DNA of 64,000 nucleotides from an uncultured Clostridia bacterium (GCA_928721565.1 OV788638.1:434001-498000), one strand, 5' to 3'. Positions 23,658-32,570 are shown, counted from the first letter of the stretch. The notes: a model not told the origin generated them from the letters alone. Made by a program: numbers and translations.

Positions 23658-24848
23658 ATGGCTGGGAGTATTGAAAAAAGAGGTGAAAATACTTATAGGT
23701 TAGTAGTATCTACTGGTAAAAATCTTGATGGATCTAGAGCAAGAAGAACAAAAACTATCCATGGAACTCGTAAAGATGCTGAAATTGCACTTGCAAAATT
23801 TGTTACAGAAGCTAATCGTGGATTAGTACCTGAAGGAAAGCCAGTAACTTTTGAAGAATTCTATCATATTTGGCAAGTAAATTATGGTACAAAGGATTTA
23901 GCGCCATCTACTTACAACAGATATGTTGGAATGTTAGAAAGCAGAATTCTTCCATATTTAGGCTCTTTTACTTTAGAAAAAATTAAACCTACAGATCTTA
24001 TGAAACTTTATGATATGCTAGAACAAGATACACAAATTAAAAGACTTGCTAAAAATAATGGTGAGCGTACTTTGAAACCATTATCTAAAAAGACTATTCT
24101 AGAACATCATAGACTAATAAGTGCAATGCTACACAAGGCTGTATATTGGCAACTAATACCTTATAATCCTGCAGATAGAGTTCAACCACCAAGAGCACCA
24201 AAAGCACAACGTAAATTCTACGATGATGAACAATGCAGAGTTCTTCTAAAAGGATTAAATGAACTTAAAGATAGCGAAATAAAATATAAGGTTGCTATTA
24301 TTCTTACAGTATTTACTGGAGTAAGGTTAGGAGAATTAATGGGACTAGACTGGGAAAATATTGATTTCAAAAACAAAGAAATATCCGTAAATAAATCAAG
24401 TCAATATTTAGCAAGTACAGGAGTTTATACCAAGACGCCTAAAACACCTAGTTCTTATAGACACATTTCTATACCTGATTCTGTCATTGAAATACTTGAA
24501 GAATATAAATTATGGTATAATGATCAAAAAGATCTTTTTGGTGAATTCTGGGAAGAATCTAATAGGTTATTTGTACAAGATAATGGCAAACCTATGCATC
24601 CTGATACGGTAAGTAAATGGTTTGTTAAATTTGTTCAGAAGATAGGACTACCTTATTTGAACTTTCATGGTATCAGACATACAAATGCTACTCTACTTAT
24701 TTCTCAAAATGTTGATGTAGCAGTTGTAGCTGCAAGATTAGGACATGCACAAATTAGTACGACATTTAATTTCTATGTGCATCCACTTGCTTCTCACAAT
24801 AGAAGTGCTGGTATAGTCTTGCAGAATTTATTAGTAGATAAAAACTAA
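23658..24848 (+). CDS. int: Tyrosine recombinase integrase of the island
   Basis: 396 residues from the ATG at 23658, about 11 bases after AAGGAGG. The N-terminal AP2-like arm-binding domain (MAGSIEKRGENTYRLVVSTG), a SAM-like core-binding domain (about 65-180) and the catalytic domain are in order. The active site is complete: R223 (TGVRLGE), H337 and R340 (HGIRH), H363 (LGHAQ) and Y373 (FYVH). It closely follows Tn916/ICE-type integrases. It lies 200 bases from the right att core, reading toward it. It should recombine the CCTTCGGGTTAT cores, helped by the excisionase-like protein. The 23380-23657 spacer upstream shows a TATAAT-like box but no clear operator. Confidence 0.92.
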   Translation: MAGSIEKRGENTYRLVVSTGKNLDGSRARRTKTIHGTRKDAEIALAKFVTEANRGLVPEGKPVTFEEFYHIWQVNYGTKDLAPSTYNRYVGMLESRILPYLGSFTLEKIKPTDLMKLYDMLEQDTQIKRLAKNNGERTLKPLSKKTILEHHRLISAMLHKAVYWQLIPYNPADRVQPPRAPKAQRKFYDDEQCRVLLKGLNELKDSEIKYKVAIILTVFTGVRLGELMGLDWENIDFKNKEISVNKSSQYLASTGVYTKTPKTPSSYRHISIPDSVIEILEEYKLWYNDQKDLFGEFWEESNRLFVQDNGKPMHPDTVSKWFVKFVQKIGLPYLNFHGIRHTNATLLISQNVDVAVVAARLGHAQISTTFNFYVHPLASHNRSAGIVLQNLLVDKN

Positions 24849-24952
24849 TATACTTATCAGCTAAAACTCTTGATTTCAATAAGTTCAAAAATTGCTTTTT
24901 TTAGATTATAAATGAGGATTGATGCTATTTTATGGGCTTTCTAAAAGTTCCT

Positions 24953-24969
24953 GTCCCCAAGCCGTCCCC
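24953..24969. repeat. GTCCCC repeats, possible integrase arm sites (right end)
   Basis: GTCCCC at 24953-24958 and 24964-24969, 11 bases apart, repeats the left-end pair in the same orientation. A shared AATCTCTTG also occurs near both ends (5401 and 25014). These are the likely arm-type sites beside the right att core. Confidence 0.5.
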
Positions 24970-25040
24970 ATTTACGTCAAAATTATGTCAGAGACAAAAA
25001 AATAAGAGTCTGCAATCTCTTGCGACTCTAGTTAAATTCT

Positions 25041-25086
25041 TGGTTGCGGGGGTAAGACTCGAACTTACGACCTTCGGGTTATGAGG
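25041..25086 (-). other. attR with the 3' half of an initiator tRNA
   Basis: On the minus strand this reads from CTCATAACCCGAAGGTCG through a complete T-arm (GTAAG, TTCGAGT, CTTAC) to CCCCGCA-A-CCA, the 3' half of a tRNA-fMet with its CAT anticodon. No 5' half lies upstream, so it is not a functional gene. The core CCTTCGGGTTAT (25071-25082) repeats 5239-5250. The tRNA acceptor end lies inside the island, so this half is carried by the element. Confidence 0.7.
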
Positions 25087-25106
25087 TCAAATATTAATTT
25101 TGCATC

Positions 25107-25490
25107 TTAAAGTTCAAAATCCCACAAACTTAATTTTCCTTTAGCATCAATTGGCTCATCAAACACAACAACATTATCTAATTTCCAAGCAAAGCTCTCA
25201 TCAAAAGAACTCTTAGCATAAACATCTCCACTCTCACTTAAGCACATATTTTTAAAATCTTCATCGCACTTTATACAATCAACTAAAGTAACTTGACCAA
25301 GTATCTTTCCTAAAGGCAACTCACTAGGCAAATAACCTGATAACCTATTAACAGCCTCTTTATCTATACTTTTTCCAGCATGAATTAACAAATCGCCTCT
25401 ATATTTAGTTCGCCAACTCCTAAATTCAAATCTTTTATCCCCTTGCATTATCAAAGTAGCCCAAGGCTGTTTTATAGTTAATACCTTCAT
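25107..25490 (-). CDS. ASCH domain protein
   Basis: 127 residues, one domain. The opening MKVLTIKQPWATLIMQGDKRFEFRSW is a typical ASCH domain start, with the conserved hydrophobic strand, Gly-x-Lys and E-x-R. ASCH domains have a PUA-like fold and are thought to bind RNA or modified nucleotides; some members hydrolyse N4-acetylcytidine. Function here is not settled. It is the first chromosomal gene beyond the island, with its stop only about 20 bases from the att copy. It follows the CYTH gene by 12 bases and is probably co-transcribed with it. Confidence 0.8.
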   Translation of the reverse strand: MKVLTIKQPWATLIMQGDKRFEFRSWRTKYRGDLLIHAGKSIDKEAVNRLSGYLPSELPLGKILGQVTLVDCIKCDEDFKNMCLSESGDVYAKSSFDESFAWKLDNVVVFDEPIDAKGKLSLWDFEL

Positions 25491-25502
25491 CTTTCCACTA
25501 TC

Positions 25503-26093
25503 CTATCTTTCCAATATCTTATTTAATTCAATCTCTGCCTTTTTTACAAAATAATTATCTTTATAAATTGGTATATCTATTTCATTAACTTTTCGAATCA
25601 ACTTATCTATAGTATTAAACTCTTCATTATTCTCAGTCTCAATCTCTATTAATTTCTCAGCATTTTTAATATCCTTTATTGCAAGCTCAAATCCATCCTT
25701 TTCATATACCTTATCATCTTCCTTAATGTTCATTATCTCTCTATACCCTAGAACTTGTAACAACTTCTTTGCATCTTCTGTATTTACTATATCACAGTTA
25801 ATTGATTCTTGATTTAAGATATTTCCTTTTGTATCAAAATTTTTAATCTTAAAAGTTATTTTCTTTGTTGTCCTTCTTGCTGTTTTTCCTCGAATATCTC
25901 TAACAAGTACTGCTTTTGATAAAATATCTCTAGTTGTAGTATTATCTACGTCTAGACTTGTAGGTATCAGATATGTGTCATCCATAGAAAACTCATCAAC
26001 AAGTTTGAATCCCTTTTTCTCAACTGTTTTATAAAATTCTATTAAATCCCCTTTGATTTTTACAGTTATTTCATTGCTTTGTTTAATTTCCAT
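25503..26093 (-). CDS. CYTH domain protein (class IV adenylate cyclase / triphosphatase-like)
   Basis: 196 residues. The chain follows the CYTH tunnel fold: N-terminal NEITVKIKG in place of ExExK, a DDTYLIP strand, TFKIKNFD and a C-terminal IEIETEN and KAEIELNKIL. CYTH enzymes bind triphosphate groups in a beta-tunnel with Mg2+ and include CyaB cyclases and thiamine triphosphatases. The first signature is less acidic than usual, so activity is uncertain. It has no signal peptide. Confidence 0.68.
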   Translation of the reverse strand: MEIKQSNEITVKIKGDLIEFYKTVEKKGFKLVDEFSMDDTYLIPTSLDVDNTTTRDILSKAVLVRDIRGKTARRTTKKITFKIKNFDTKGNILNQESINCDIVNTEDAKKLLQVLGYREIMNIKEDDKVYEKDGFELAIKDIKNAEKLIEIETENNEEFNTIDKLIRKVNEIDIPIYKDNYFVKKAEIELNKILER

Positions 26094-26119
26094 TTTTCTC
26101 CCTCACATCAACCTATCTC

Positions 26120-26986
26120 TTAAAAAAACTTTTTATAAGCCCAATAACTAACACCACATGAACCAACAAGCCATACCAAAAGACCTATACCTGCGCCAGA
26201 ACTAGAACCCTCTCCACTAGAAGAAGTAGAAGTATTTGATGGCATATTACCAGAACTTGTAGAAGCCACTGTCATCACAGTATTCTGATTATTTTCTGTA
26301 TTATCTATTACTTTAGGCTGTTCCTTTACCTTTATCGAAATAGTATCACTTTTGTTATTTGAACCAGTTGCACTTACTTCAACTGTACCAGCTTTTTTAG
26401 CCTCAATTTCTCCATTTTGAGTTATTGATAAAATCGAATCATCACTTGACTTCCATACAACAACTTTATCTGATGCATTATCAGGAGTTATTGTAACAGT
26501 TAAATTTCGTTTTTCTCCAATTTCTAATTCTTTCACTTTTTCATTTATTTTTATCTCTGTAACTTCTATTATTGTTGGTTTAGCCGGTTCTGTAGCAGTA
26601 GTACTTGTCGCACTCTGTGTACTGGTTTCACTTTGTGTGCTTGTTGTACCTTTACTGCTTCCATTATTTGATGTTGAACTAGATGACCCAGAAGTTGCTT
26701 TTTTCGTTGACTTTTTCTTCGTTCCAGTCGAAGAATTTGAAGAACTTGATGAGCTTGAAGAACTTGATGAGTTTGATGAATATGGACAAACTCCATTTGT
26801 ATGTAAATGTGCTGGATGCCCTCCACAATGGTAATGATAACTTCCTAATCCACTTTTGTTTTGATTATCTTTATGTCCTCCATTCGAATCCGTTCTTCCA
26901 GAATGGCCATATGCATTCCCACTCATTATTGCTATAACTGCAAATATTAATATACTTGCTACAATTTTCTTTTTATTTTTTTTCAT
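26120..26986 (-). CDS. Secreted YHYH-domain protein with Big_2 domain
   Basis: 288 residues from the ATG at 26986, with AGGGGATG upstream. A signal peptide (KKKIVASILIFAVIAIM to NAYG) leads into a YHYH motif domain: GHSGRTDSNGGHKDNQNKSG, then YHYHCGGHPAHLHTNGVCPY. A long Ser/Thr/Lys linker (about 80-150) follows, then a Big_2 Ig-like domain (VTEIKINEKVKELEIGEK to DTISIKVK) and a C-terminal helix LLVWLVGSCGVSYWAYKKFF. So it is probably anchored to the membrane and exposed. The His-rich motif could bind metal; no function is established. Confidence 0.8.
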   Translation of the reverse strand: MKKNKKKIVASILIFAVIAIMSGNAYGHSGRTDSNGGHKDNQNKSGLGSYHYHCGGHPAHLHTNGVCPYSSNSSSSSSSSSSSNSSTGTKKKSTKKATSGSSSSTSNNGSSKGTTSTQSETSTQSATSTTATEPAKPTIIEVTEIKINEKVKELEIGEKRNLTVTITPDNASDKVVVWKSSDDSILSITQNGEIEAKKAGTVEVSATGSNNKSDTISIKVKEQPKVIDNTENNQNTVMTVASTSSGNMPSNTSTSSSGEGSSSGAGIGLLVWLVGSCGVSYWAYKKFF

Positions 26987-27032
26987 AATAAACATCCCCT
27001 TGTTTATATTAACATTTTTAAAAAGTAAAAGA

Positions 27033-27066
27033 TGTCGAAATTTGTAGAAAATTATAAATTTCGACA
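27033..27066 (-). terminator. Terminator of the Maf-YfcE gene
   Basis: TGTCGAAATTT (27033-27043) and AAATTTCGACA (27056-27066) pair perfectly across 12 bases; a T-rich stretch follows on the minus strand, just after the stop codon at 27088. Confidence 0.65.
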
Positions 27067-27087
27067 AAACTTTATTAATTATTAAAT

Positions 27088-28230
27088 TTACACCTCAAAC
27101 TCCTGCAATACATTGCCATCAACATCCTTTAAAGTAATCATATTTTCATCAAAAATAATATAACTATGAGCAGTATTACACTTTGGAAGAGAAATAGAGC
27201 CCGGATTAGCAAAAATTAAATCTTCCTTCTTTTGAATAAATCCTTGATGAATATGTCCATACATCATAATATCAAAATCTTCATAAGGTATGTTTTCTAT
27301 GTTATATCTATGACCATGAGTAAAATAACACTTCTTGCCATTTATCTCCATTAATATATGATCATTAAACTTAAATTCAGAAATCATTTCATCAACTTCT
27401 GCATCACAATTTCCTCTAACCACTAAAAGCTTATCTTTTAATCCATTTAAAATTGCTGCAACTTTCATTGGGTTGTATTCTTGGCTTAAATCATTTCTTG
27501 GACCATGATAATATATATCACCTAACAATATAATTTTGTCTGGTTGTTCTCTTTCATTTATCTCTTTTATTCTTTCTGCATAATATCCTGAACCATGGAT
27601 ATCTGATATAACTAAAACTTTCATTTTCTTTTCTTGCTCCTCTATCTCAATTTTATTAATATACTTTTTTATAATATCATAAACCTTTTGAATTGGAAGA
27701 CCTACAGCACTATTATAGTTTCCATCAATTTTATCAACAAATACACAAAATTCATTTTGAATTCCATAAGCTCCTGCTTTGTCCATTGCTTTTCCAGAAT
27801 CTATCCACTTATCTATTTCTGCATCAGTCATTTCTTTTAAATATACTTTTATTTCATCATGAGTTTTATATTCCTTCTTTTCTCCATTTTCTTCAATCAA
27901 AATGCTTAATCCTGTTATTATGCTATGAACTCTATCTCCTTCTAGTAACTCTTTTATCATTTCTTTTGCATGCTTTTTGTCCTTAGGTTTTCCATATATT
28001 TTCATGTTTTTTGTTACTATTGTATCTGATCCTATTACTATTCTGTCTCCTGTAGTTTTTTCAAAAACCTCTTTTGCTTTTTTATATGCTAATCTTTCTA
28101 CTTGTTCTTGTGGAGTTAAACCTTCCTTTAATGTTTCATCTGCTCCACTTACTTGTACTTCAAAATTCGAAGTTATTAATGATAATAGTTCTTTTCTTCT
28201 AGGTGAACCTGATGCTAATATTAATTTCAT
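27088..28230 (-). CDS. Maf nucleotide pyrophosphatase fused to YfcE-type phosphodiesterase
   Basis: 380 residues. Residues 1 to about 190 are a Maf protein: MKLILASGSPRRKELL, the catalytic IGSDTIV, and KAGAYGIQ. Maf/YhdE enzymes hydrolyse canonical or modified nucleoside triphosphates to monophosphates, and Maf is linked to septum control. Residues from about 203 form a metallophosphatase of the YfcE/MJ0936 type: VISDIHG, LLGDIYYHGPRND, VRGNCD, THGHRY and YGHIH give the metal ligands. The joint is a charged linker (NKIEIEEQEKK) followed by MKVLVIS, which looks like an original start codon. Both halves appear intact. Confidence 0.88.
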   Translation of the reverse strand: MKLILASGSPRRKELLSLITSNFEVQVSGADETLKEGLTPQEQVERLAYKKAKEVFEKTTGDRIVIGSDTIVTKNMKIYGKPKDKKHAKEMIKELLEGDRVHSIITGLSILIEENGEKKEYKTHDEIKVYLKEMTDAEIDKWIDSGKAMDKAGAYGIQNEFCVFVDKIDGNYNSAVGLPIQKVYDIIKKYINKIEIEEQEKKMKVLVISDIHGSGYYAERIKEINEREQPDKIILLGDIYYHGPRNDLSQEYNPMKVAAILNGLKDKLLVVRGNCDAEVDEMISEFKFNDHILMEINGKKCYFTHGHRYNIENIPYEDFDIMMYGHIHQGFIQKKEDLIFANPGSISLPKCNTAHSYIIFDENMITLKDVDGNVLQEFEV

Positions 28231-28337
28231 TTAGTTTCACTTTCCTTTCAATTTTTATATTTCTAATATATCATAAACTTATTGATTTTTCCATTTATTT
28301 GCTGTAAAATATATACAAATTTTTAGTGGAGGTAATA

Positions 28338-28871
28338 ATGTATAATCGTATTTCTATTATTGGAGGTTCTGGTAGTGGTAAAAGTACATTATCTACAATT
28401 CTTTCAAAAGAATTAGGTCTTCCTGCAGTTCATCTTGATGCAATTAATTTTAATCCAAATTGGAAAGAAATTGATAAACAAGAGCGAGATAAAATAATTT
28501 CTGAAAAAGCTAAAGAAGATAAGTGGATTATTGATGGAAATTATAATAAAACTTTGAAAGAACGTTTAGAGAGGGCCGATTTGATTATCTGGCTAGATTA
28601 TTCTACTTTAAAACTCCTTTCTGGAATCCTTAAAAGATATTTTCATTCAAAGCATTCAGAGCGTCCTGAAATTCCAGGTTGCAAAGAACGCCTAGATGCT
28701 AGCTTTGTTAAATATGTTCTTACTTATAATAAAAAGAAAAGACATATTCTTCTTGAATTTCTTCAAGATATTCCTGATGAAAAAGTTTTAATTTTTAAGC
28801 ACCAGAAAGATTTAAATGCCTGGCTAAAAGCTTTTACCAATAACCCAAATATTTTAACTGAAATTAAATAA
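28338..28871 (+). CDS. P-loop nucleotide kinase, adenylate kinase/FlaR-like
   Basis: 177 residues from the ATG at 28338, with GGAGG about six bases upstream. The P-loop is GGSGSGKST. The lid and substrate regions (HLDAINFNPNW; WIIDGNYNKTLKERLERADLIIWLDY) match the 'topology modulation protein' group of small kinases, and RPEIPGCKERL is also typical of that group. The role of this group is poorly defined; it probably phosphorylates a nucleotide. It is divergent from the Maf-YfcE gene and followed by a hairpin at 28880-28905. Confidence 0.8.
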   Translation: MYNRISIIGGSGSGKSTLSTILSKELGLPAVHLDAINFNPNWKEIDKQERDKIISEKAKEDKWIIDGNYNKTLKERLERADLIIWLDYSTLKLLSGILKRYFHSKHSERPEIPGCKERLDASFVKYVLTYNKKKRHILLEFLQDIPDEKVLIFKHQKDLNAWLKAFTNNPNILTEIK

Positions 28872-28879
28872 ACTTAATT

Positions 28880-28905
28880 AAGACCTATTTTATAAAATAG
28901 GTCTT
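28880..28905. terminator. Terminator shared by kinase and comEA genes
   Basis: AAGACCTATTT (28880-28890) and AAATAGGTCTT (28895-28905) pair around TATA. The hairpin sits between the convergent genes and touches the comEA stop codon. Confidence 0.75.
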
Positions 28906-29659
28906 ATACTGTTATATATTTTTTTAATGTTTCGAATTTACTGTCTCCAATTCCATTAACATTTTTTAATTCCTCAATATTTGAAAATTTGCCATTTTCT
29001 TTTCTATAATTTATTATTTTTAAAGCTGTTGATGGACCTATTCCGGGTAATGTTTCTAATTCTGTTTGAGTTGCTGTATTAATATTAACAATACTAGAGC
29101 TACGCTCTTTTTTGGTAGTGCCAACTTCTTCTGCTCTATCTGATGACTCAACTGAACTTGAACTCCTATTAGATATATTAGAATCACCTGCTCCCTCTCC
29201 GGAGTCTTTCGTTATATATTCAAAATTTGATCCATTGTTTGCTTCTTCTTTACTTGGAATATTGACTTTCATTCCATCTTCCAAAATATACACTAAATTA
29301 ACTTTTGTAGTATTTGCCTTACTTGTTGTCCCTCCAGCTGCATTTATTGCATCTGTAATTCTACTCCCTTTGTTTAATATTACTACTCCAGGATTATTTA
29401 CTTCTCCTGTTACATATACATATATTTTTTTATCCTCTTCTTCACTTTCGCTATTTTCGCTATTTTCATCTTCTGAATTTTCAGAACTTTCTGTAACCAC
29501 ATCAATCTCATTATCTTCTTCTGCTTCTATATTACTTTCTTCTGTAATAATTTCTTCATTGTAATTATTTGTTAATTTATTTATAATAATATACAATCCG
29601 ATTAAAAAAATAATTATAATTATACAAATTATTTTTTTATTTTTAAAAAATTTCTTCAT
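28904..29659 (-). CDS. comEA: ComEA-like DNA-binding competence protein
   Basis: 251 residues. One N-terminal helix (IICIIIIIFLIGLYIII) anchors it in the membrane, followed by a long Glu/Asp/Ser-rich spacer. An SLBB domain comes next (IYVYVTGEVNNPGVV to EDGMKVNIP). The C-terminal 60 residues carry two helix-hairpin-helix motifs (TLPGIGPSTALKIINYR and NVNGIGDSKFETLKKYI). This is the ComEA layout, an outward-facing double-stranded DNA receptor for natural transformation. No comEC lies beside it in the window. The acidic spacer is longer than in Bacillus ComEA. Confidence 0.85.
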   Translation of the reverse strand: MKKFFKNKKIICIIIIIFLIGLYIIINKLTNNYNEEIITEESNIEAEEDNEIDVVTESSENSEDENSENSESEEEDKKIYVYVTGEVNNPGVVILNKGSRITDAINAAGGTTSKANTTKVNLVYILEDGMKVNIPSKEEANNGSNFEYITKDSGEGAGDSNISNRSSSSVESSDRAEEVGTTKKERSSSIVNINTATQTELETLPGIGPSTALKIINYRKENGKFSNIEELKNVNGIGDSKFETLKKYITV

Positions 29660-29694
29660 AAAATTCCACCTTTCTTAAAATAATTTAAATCTTC

Positions 29695-29723
29695 TTGAAA
29701 TTTATCTAAAAATAGAGTATGAT
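29695..29723 (+). promoter_or_regulatory. Promoter of the D,D-carboxypeptidase gene
   Basis: TTGAAA (29695-29700) and TATGAT (29718-29723) with a 17-base spacer, about 34 bases before the ATG. Confidence 0.6.
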
Positions 29724-29756
29724 ATTTATACACGAAATAAACAAGGAGAATAACAA

Positions 29757-31088
29757 ATGAAAACAAAAAAATTTACATTAATATTGATTACATTAATTAT
29801 ATTTATAATACCTTTATGTACATTTAAAACTACAAATATTGAGATAGACTCTTCACCAGCAGAAATAACTCATGTTACATCAACTGATGTTGATTTTCCA
29901 ATTTATTCAGAAGGTGCTGTGTTGATGGATTCATCAACAGGAAAAGTCTTATATGGAAAAAATGAAAATGAAAAACTATATCCGGCAAGTACAACAAAAA
30001 TTTTAACTGCAATAATTGCAATCGAAAAATATAATTTAAATGATAAAGTAAAAGCAAATAATTCTGCACTAGTAGCAATTCCTTTAGGATATTCAAGTGC
30101 AGCAATTCAAGCAGATGAATCTCTAACTGTTCAAGAACTTTTAGAATTATTTTTAATTCATTCTGCAAATGAAGTTGGTTATATTTTTGCAGAAGATATT
30201 TCTGGAAGCGTTGACGATTTTGCTGTATTAATGAATCAAAAAGCTTCAGAAATTGGTTGTAAAAATACACATTTTACTAATCCTAGTGGTATTCATAATC
30301 CTAATCATTATTCAACACCTTATGATATGGCACTTATTGCTAAATATTGCATGAAAAACGAAACTTTTAGAAATATTGTTTCTATGACATCTTGCACTAT
30401 TGAGGCTACTGATAAGTATGAAAAAAGATATTTTAAAAATACTAATGATTTAATTGATCCAAAAAGTAAATATTATTATGAAAATGCTATTGGAATTAAA
30501 ACAGGTTTTACTAGTCAGGCAAAAAACTGCTTGATTGCTGGTAGTAAAAAAGATAATACTGAATTAATTACTGTTGTTCTTGGTGCAGAGGCTACTGAGG
30601 ATGGTAGAAGTGGTAGATATGTTGATACTATAAATTTATTTGATTATGGTTTTGCTAATTATAAAGTTCAACAAATTGCCGCAAAAAATACTTCAATTGA
30701 AAATTTGACTATTGAAAATGCTACAAAAGATACCAAAAATTTATCTTTACTTTTAAAAGATAATGTTAGTGCCTTAACACCTATGGATTTTGATTTGTCA
30801 AACTTAAATTATACTGTTGATCTTAATGATAATATTTCTGCTCCTATAGCAGAAGGTGATGTTTTGGGTAAAATAACTTATGACATTGATGGAATAAAAT
30901 ATTCAACAGATTTAATTGCAGATCATAGTGTTGAAGAATACAATTTTTCTATACTGGCAGTACAAATTGCACTAGCTATAATTGTTCTATTATTATTAAT
31001 TAAATTATTTTTCTTTAGGAAAAATAAAAGGAAAAAAAGAGGAAAACGATATAAATCTTATGATGATTATATGTATAAATTTAATTAG
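29757..31088 (+). CDS. D-alanyl-D-alanine carboxypeptidase (S11 family)
   Basis: 443 residues with a signal peptide (KFTLILITLIIFIIPLC). The three penicillin-binding motifs are present: S-T-T-K in YPASTTKILTAI, S-A-N in HSANEVG, and K-T-G in GIKTGFTS. A C-terminal beta domain (about 320-385) and, unusually placed after it, a true membrane helix (ILAVQIALAIIVLLLLIKLFFF) with a basic tail follow, instead of the common amphipathic helix. The enzyme trims the last D-Ala from peptidoglycan stem peptides, as DacA/DacF do. GGAG lies upstream of the ATG. It is monocistronic, with a hairpin at 31111-31134. Confidence 0.9.
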   Translation: MKTKKFTLILITLIIFIIPLCTFKTTNIEIDSSPAEITHVTSTDVDFPIYSEGAVLMDSSTGKVLYGKNENEKLYPASTTKILTAIIAIEKYNLNDKVKANNSALVAIPLGYSSAAIQADESLTVQELLELFLIHSANEVGYIFAEDISGSVDDFAVLMNQKASEIGCKNTHFTNPSGIHNPNHYSTPYDMALIAKYCMKNETFRNIVSMTSCTIEATDKYEKRYFKNTNDLIDPKSKYYYENAIGIKTGFTSQAKNCLIAGSKKDNTELITVVLGAEATEDGRSGRYVDTINLFDYGFANYKVQQIAAKNTSIENLTIENATKDTKNLSLLLKDNVSALTPMDFDLSNLNYTVDLNDNISAPIAEGDVLGKITYDIDGIKYSTDLIADHSVEEYNFSILAVQIALAIIVLLLLIKLFFFRKNKRKKRGKRYKSYDDYMYKFN

Positions 31089-31110
31089 TTTTGATTTAAA
31101 TATTTATTTT

Positions 31111-31134
31111 GGAAGCCCTAATATTAGGGCTTCC
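31111..31134. terminator. Terminator after the carboxypeptidase gene
   Basis: GGAAGCCCTAAT and ATTAGGGCTTCC form a perfect stem followed by six T. It probably also serves the convergent LCP gene. Confidence 0.85.
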
Positions 31135-31154
31135 TTTTTTGATTATTGATAAAA

Positions 31155-32570
31155 TTATTTGTAATCTTTTCCGATTATTATTGTAATGTCTACATTACTT
31201 GAACTTACTGAACTTGATGAAACTGTTCCAACTCCAAGTATATCTTTTATATTATTTGTAATTTTTTCGTTAACATCTGATTTGTTAATTATTGTAGTTT
31301 TTTCTGTACTTGTTGTATTGGTTGTTTTTGTTACTTTATAACCTTTTGCTGTTAAAGCTTTTTTTACAGATGTTAATGTTGCTGATGATTCAGAACCATT
31401 AAGTATCTCTACTTTTACTTTAGCCGCTTCACTTTTACTTATACTACTAGTTGTTGTATTTGTTGATGTATTATTAGAAGAAGTAGTAGTGTTATTTGTT
31501 TTAGCTGTATTTGTATTATTAGTATTACTTGATGGTGTATCTGATGTGTCTTCATCTCCTGAACCATATAATTCATTCATTAGTTCAGCTGTTTCCTTTT
31601 TATCTGGAATAAAGAACCATAATGAGTATGTTGGTGGTCCATATGAACCTCCTGGCAATACTGCACTTTGAATACTATTTACATCAATATTTACAGCATA
31701 TGGAACATAATCCTTAATTACTGATACTGATAGATTTGTTTCTACATATTCATATGCGATATCAACAATTTCTTTTATTTTAAGTATATTTTTTGCTTTT
31801 ACTGTCTGCTTTACTGTCTCTATCATAAATTCTCTTTGTGTTCTCATTCTTCCATAGTCATTTCCACCATATTCTTCTGGATATGTACCTAAATATTTTC
31901 CTGTCTTTTTGTCTAAATTACCATGTCTATATCTTAAAAGTTGCTCTGCTTTGTCACCATTTAGTTTTTGCTGTCCTTCTTTTAAGTTTATATGCAAGTC
32001 TTGAGTTGGATCATCATATACCATGTCTATTGGTACATAAAAATCTACGCCTCCAATTACATCTACTAATTTTATAAGTGCTTGATTGTCTATAACCATA
32101 TAATATTTAATATTTAACCCTGTTATTTCATTTACTTTTTCTAATGTTTTTTCCGGACCTTTTTGATATAATGCATTTATTTTATCCATTCCAGTACCTG
32201 TCTGTGCATTTTTTCCTACAAATGTGTCTCTTGGAATTGATAATAATGATGCTTTTTGAGTTTTTGGATCATATGTCCCTACTATTATTGTATCTGTTAA
32301 TTTTCCTCCATTGTCCGTACTTACACCCATTAGTAGTACTTGTATAGGTTCAAGGTTTTTAAGAGTATCTTCATCATGTCCAACTAATGCTGATAATAAT
32401 CCTTGAATTCCTCCTCCATTTTTTTGGGTTTTATATGTTATTCCACCTACTAGTATGATTAAAACTACTACAAGCGCAATTAATATCCTTTTTAAAACTT
32501 TCGATTTCTTTTTTTTCTTCTTTTCTTTTTTATCTCTTTTTTCTCTTTTGTTTTCTGGTTTTTGAGTCAT
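31155..32570 (-). CDS. LytR-CpsA-Psr (LCP) family cell-wall glycopolymer ligase
   Basis: 471 residues. A very basic cytoplasmic start (KREKRDKKEKKKKKKSK) precedes one membrane helix (ILIALVVVLIILVGGI). The LCP catalytic domain spans about 75-300: VLLMGVSTDN, TDTIIVGTYDPKTQKASLLSIPRDT, DYGRMRTQREFM. After a Thr/Ser/Asn linker, a LytR_C domain (VEILNGSESSATLTSVKKAL) ends the protein. LCP enzymes transfer teichoic acids or polysaccharides from lipid carriers to peptidoglycan or proteins outside the cell. The start has AGGAGG upstream and its own promoter at 32602-32630. Confidence 0.9.
   Translation of the reverse strand: MTQKPENKREKRDKKEKKKKKKSKVLKRILIALVVVLIILVGGITYKTQKNGGGIQGLLSALVGHDEDTLKNLEPIQVLLMGVSTDNGGKLTDTIIVGTYDPKTQKASLLSIPRDTFVGKNAQTGTGMDKINALYQKGPEKTLEKVNEITGLNIKYYMVIDNQALIKLVDVIGGVDFYVPIDMVYDDPTQDLHINLKEGQQKLNGDKAEQLLRYRHGNLDKKTGKYLGTYPEEYGGNDYGRMRTQREFMIETVKQTVKAKNILKIKEIVDIAYEYVETNLSVSVIKDYVPYAVNIDVNSIQSAVLPGGSYGPPTYSLWFFIPDKKETAELMNELYGSGDEDTSDTPSSNTNNTNTAKTNNTTTSSNNTSTNTTTSSISKSEAAKVKVEILNGSESSATLTSVKKALTAKGYKVTKTTNTTSTEKTTIINKSDVNEKITNNIKDILGVGTVSSSSVSSSNVDITIIIGKDYK

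Noticed and set aside
25041..25086. Functional tRNA-Met gene
   Set aside because: Only the 3' half from the anticodon loop on is present; no D-arm or 5' acceptor strand lies upstream.
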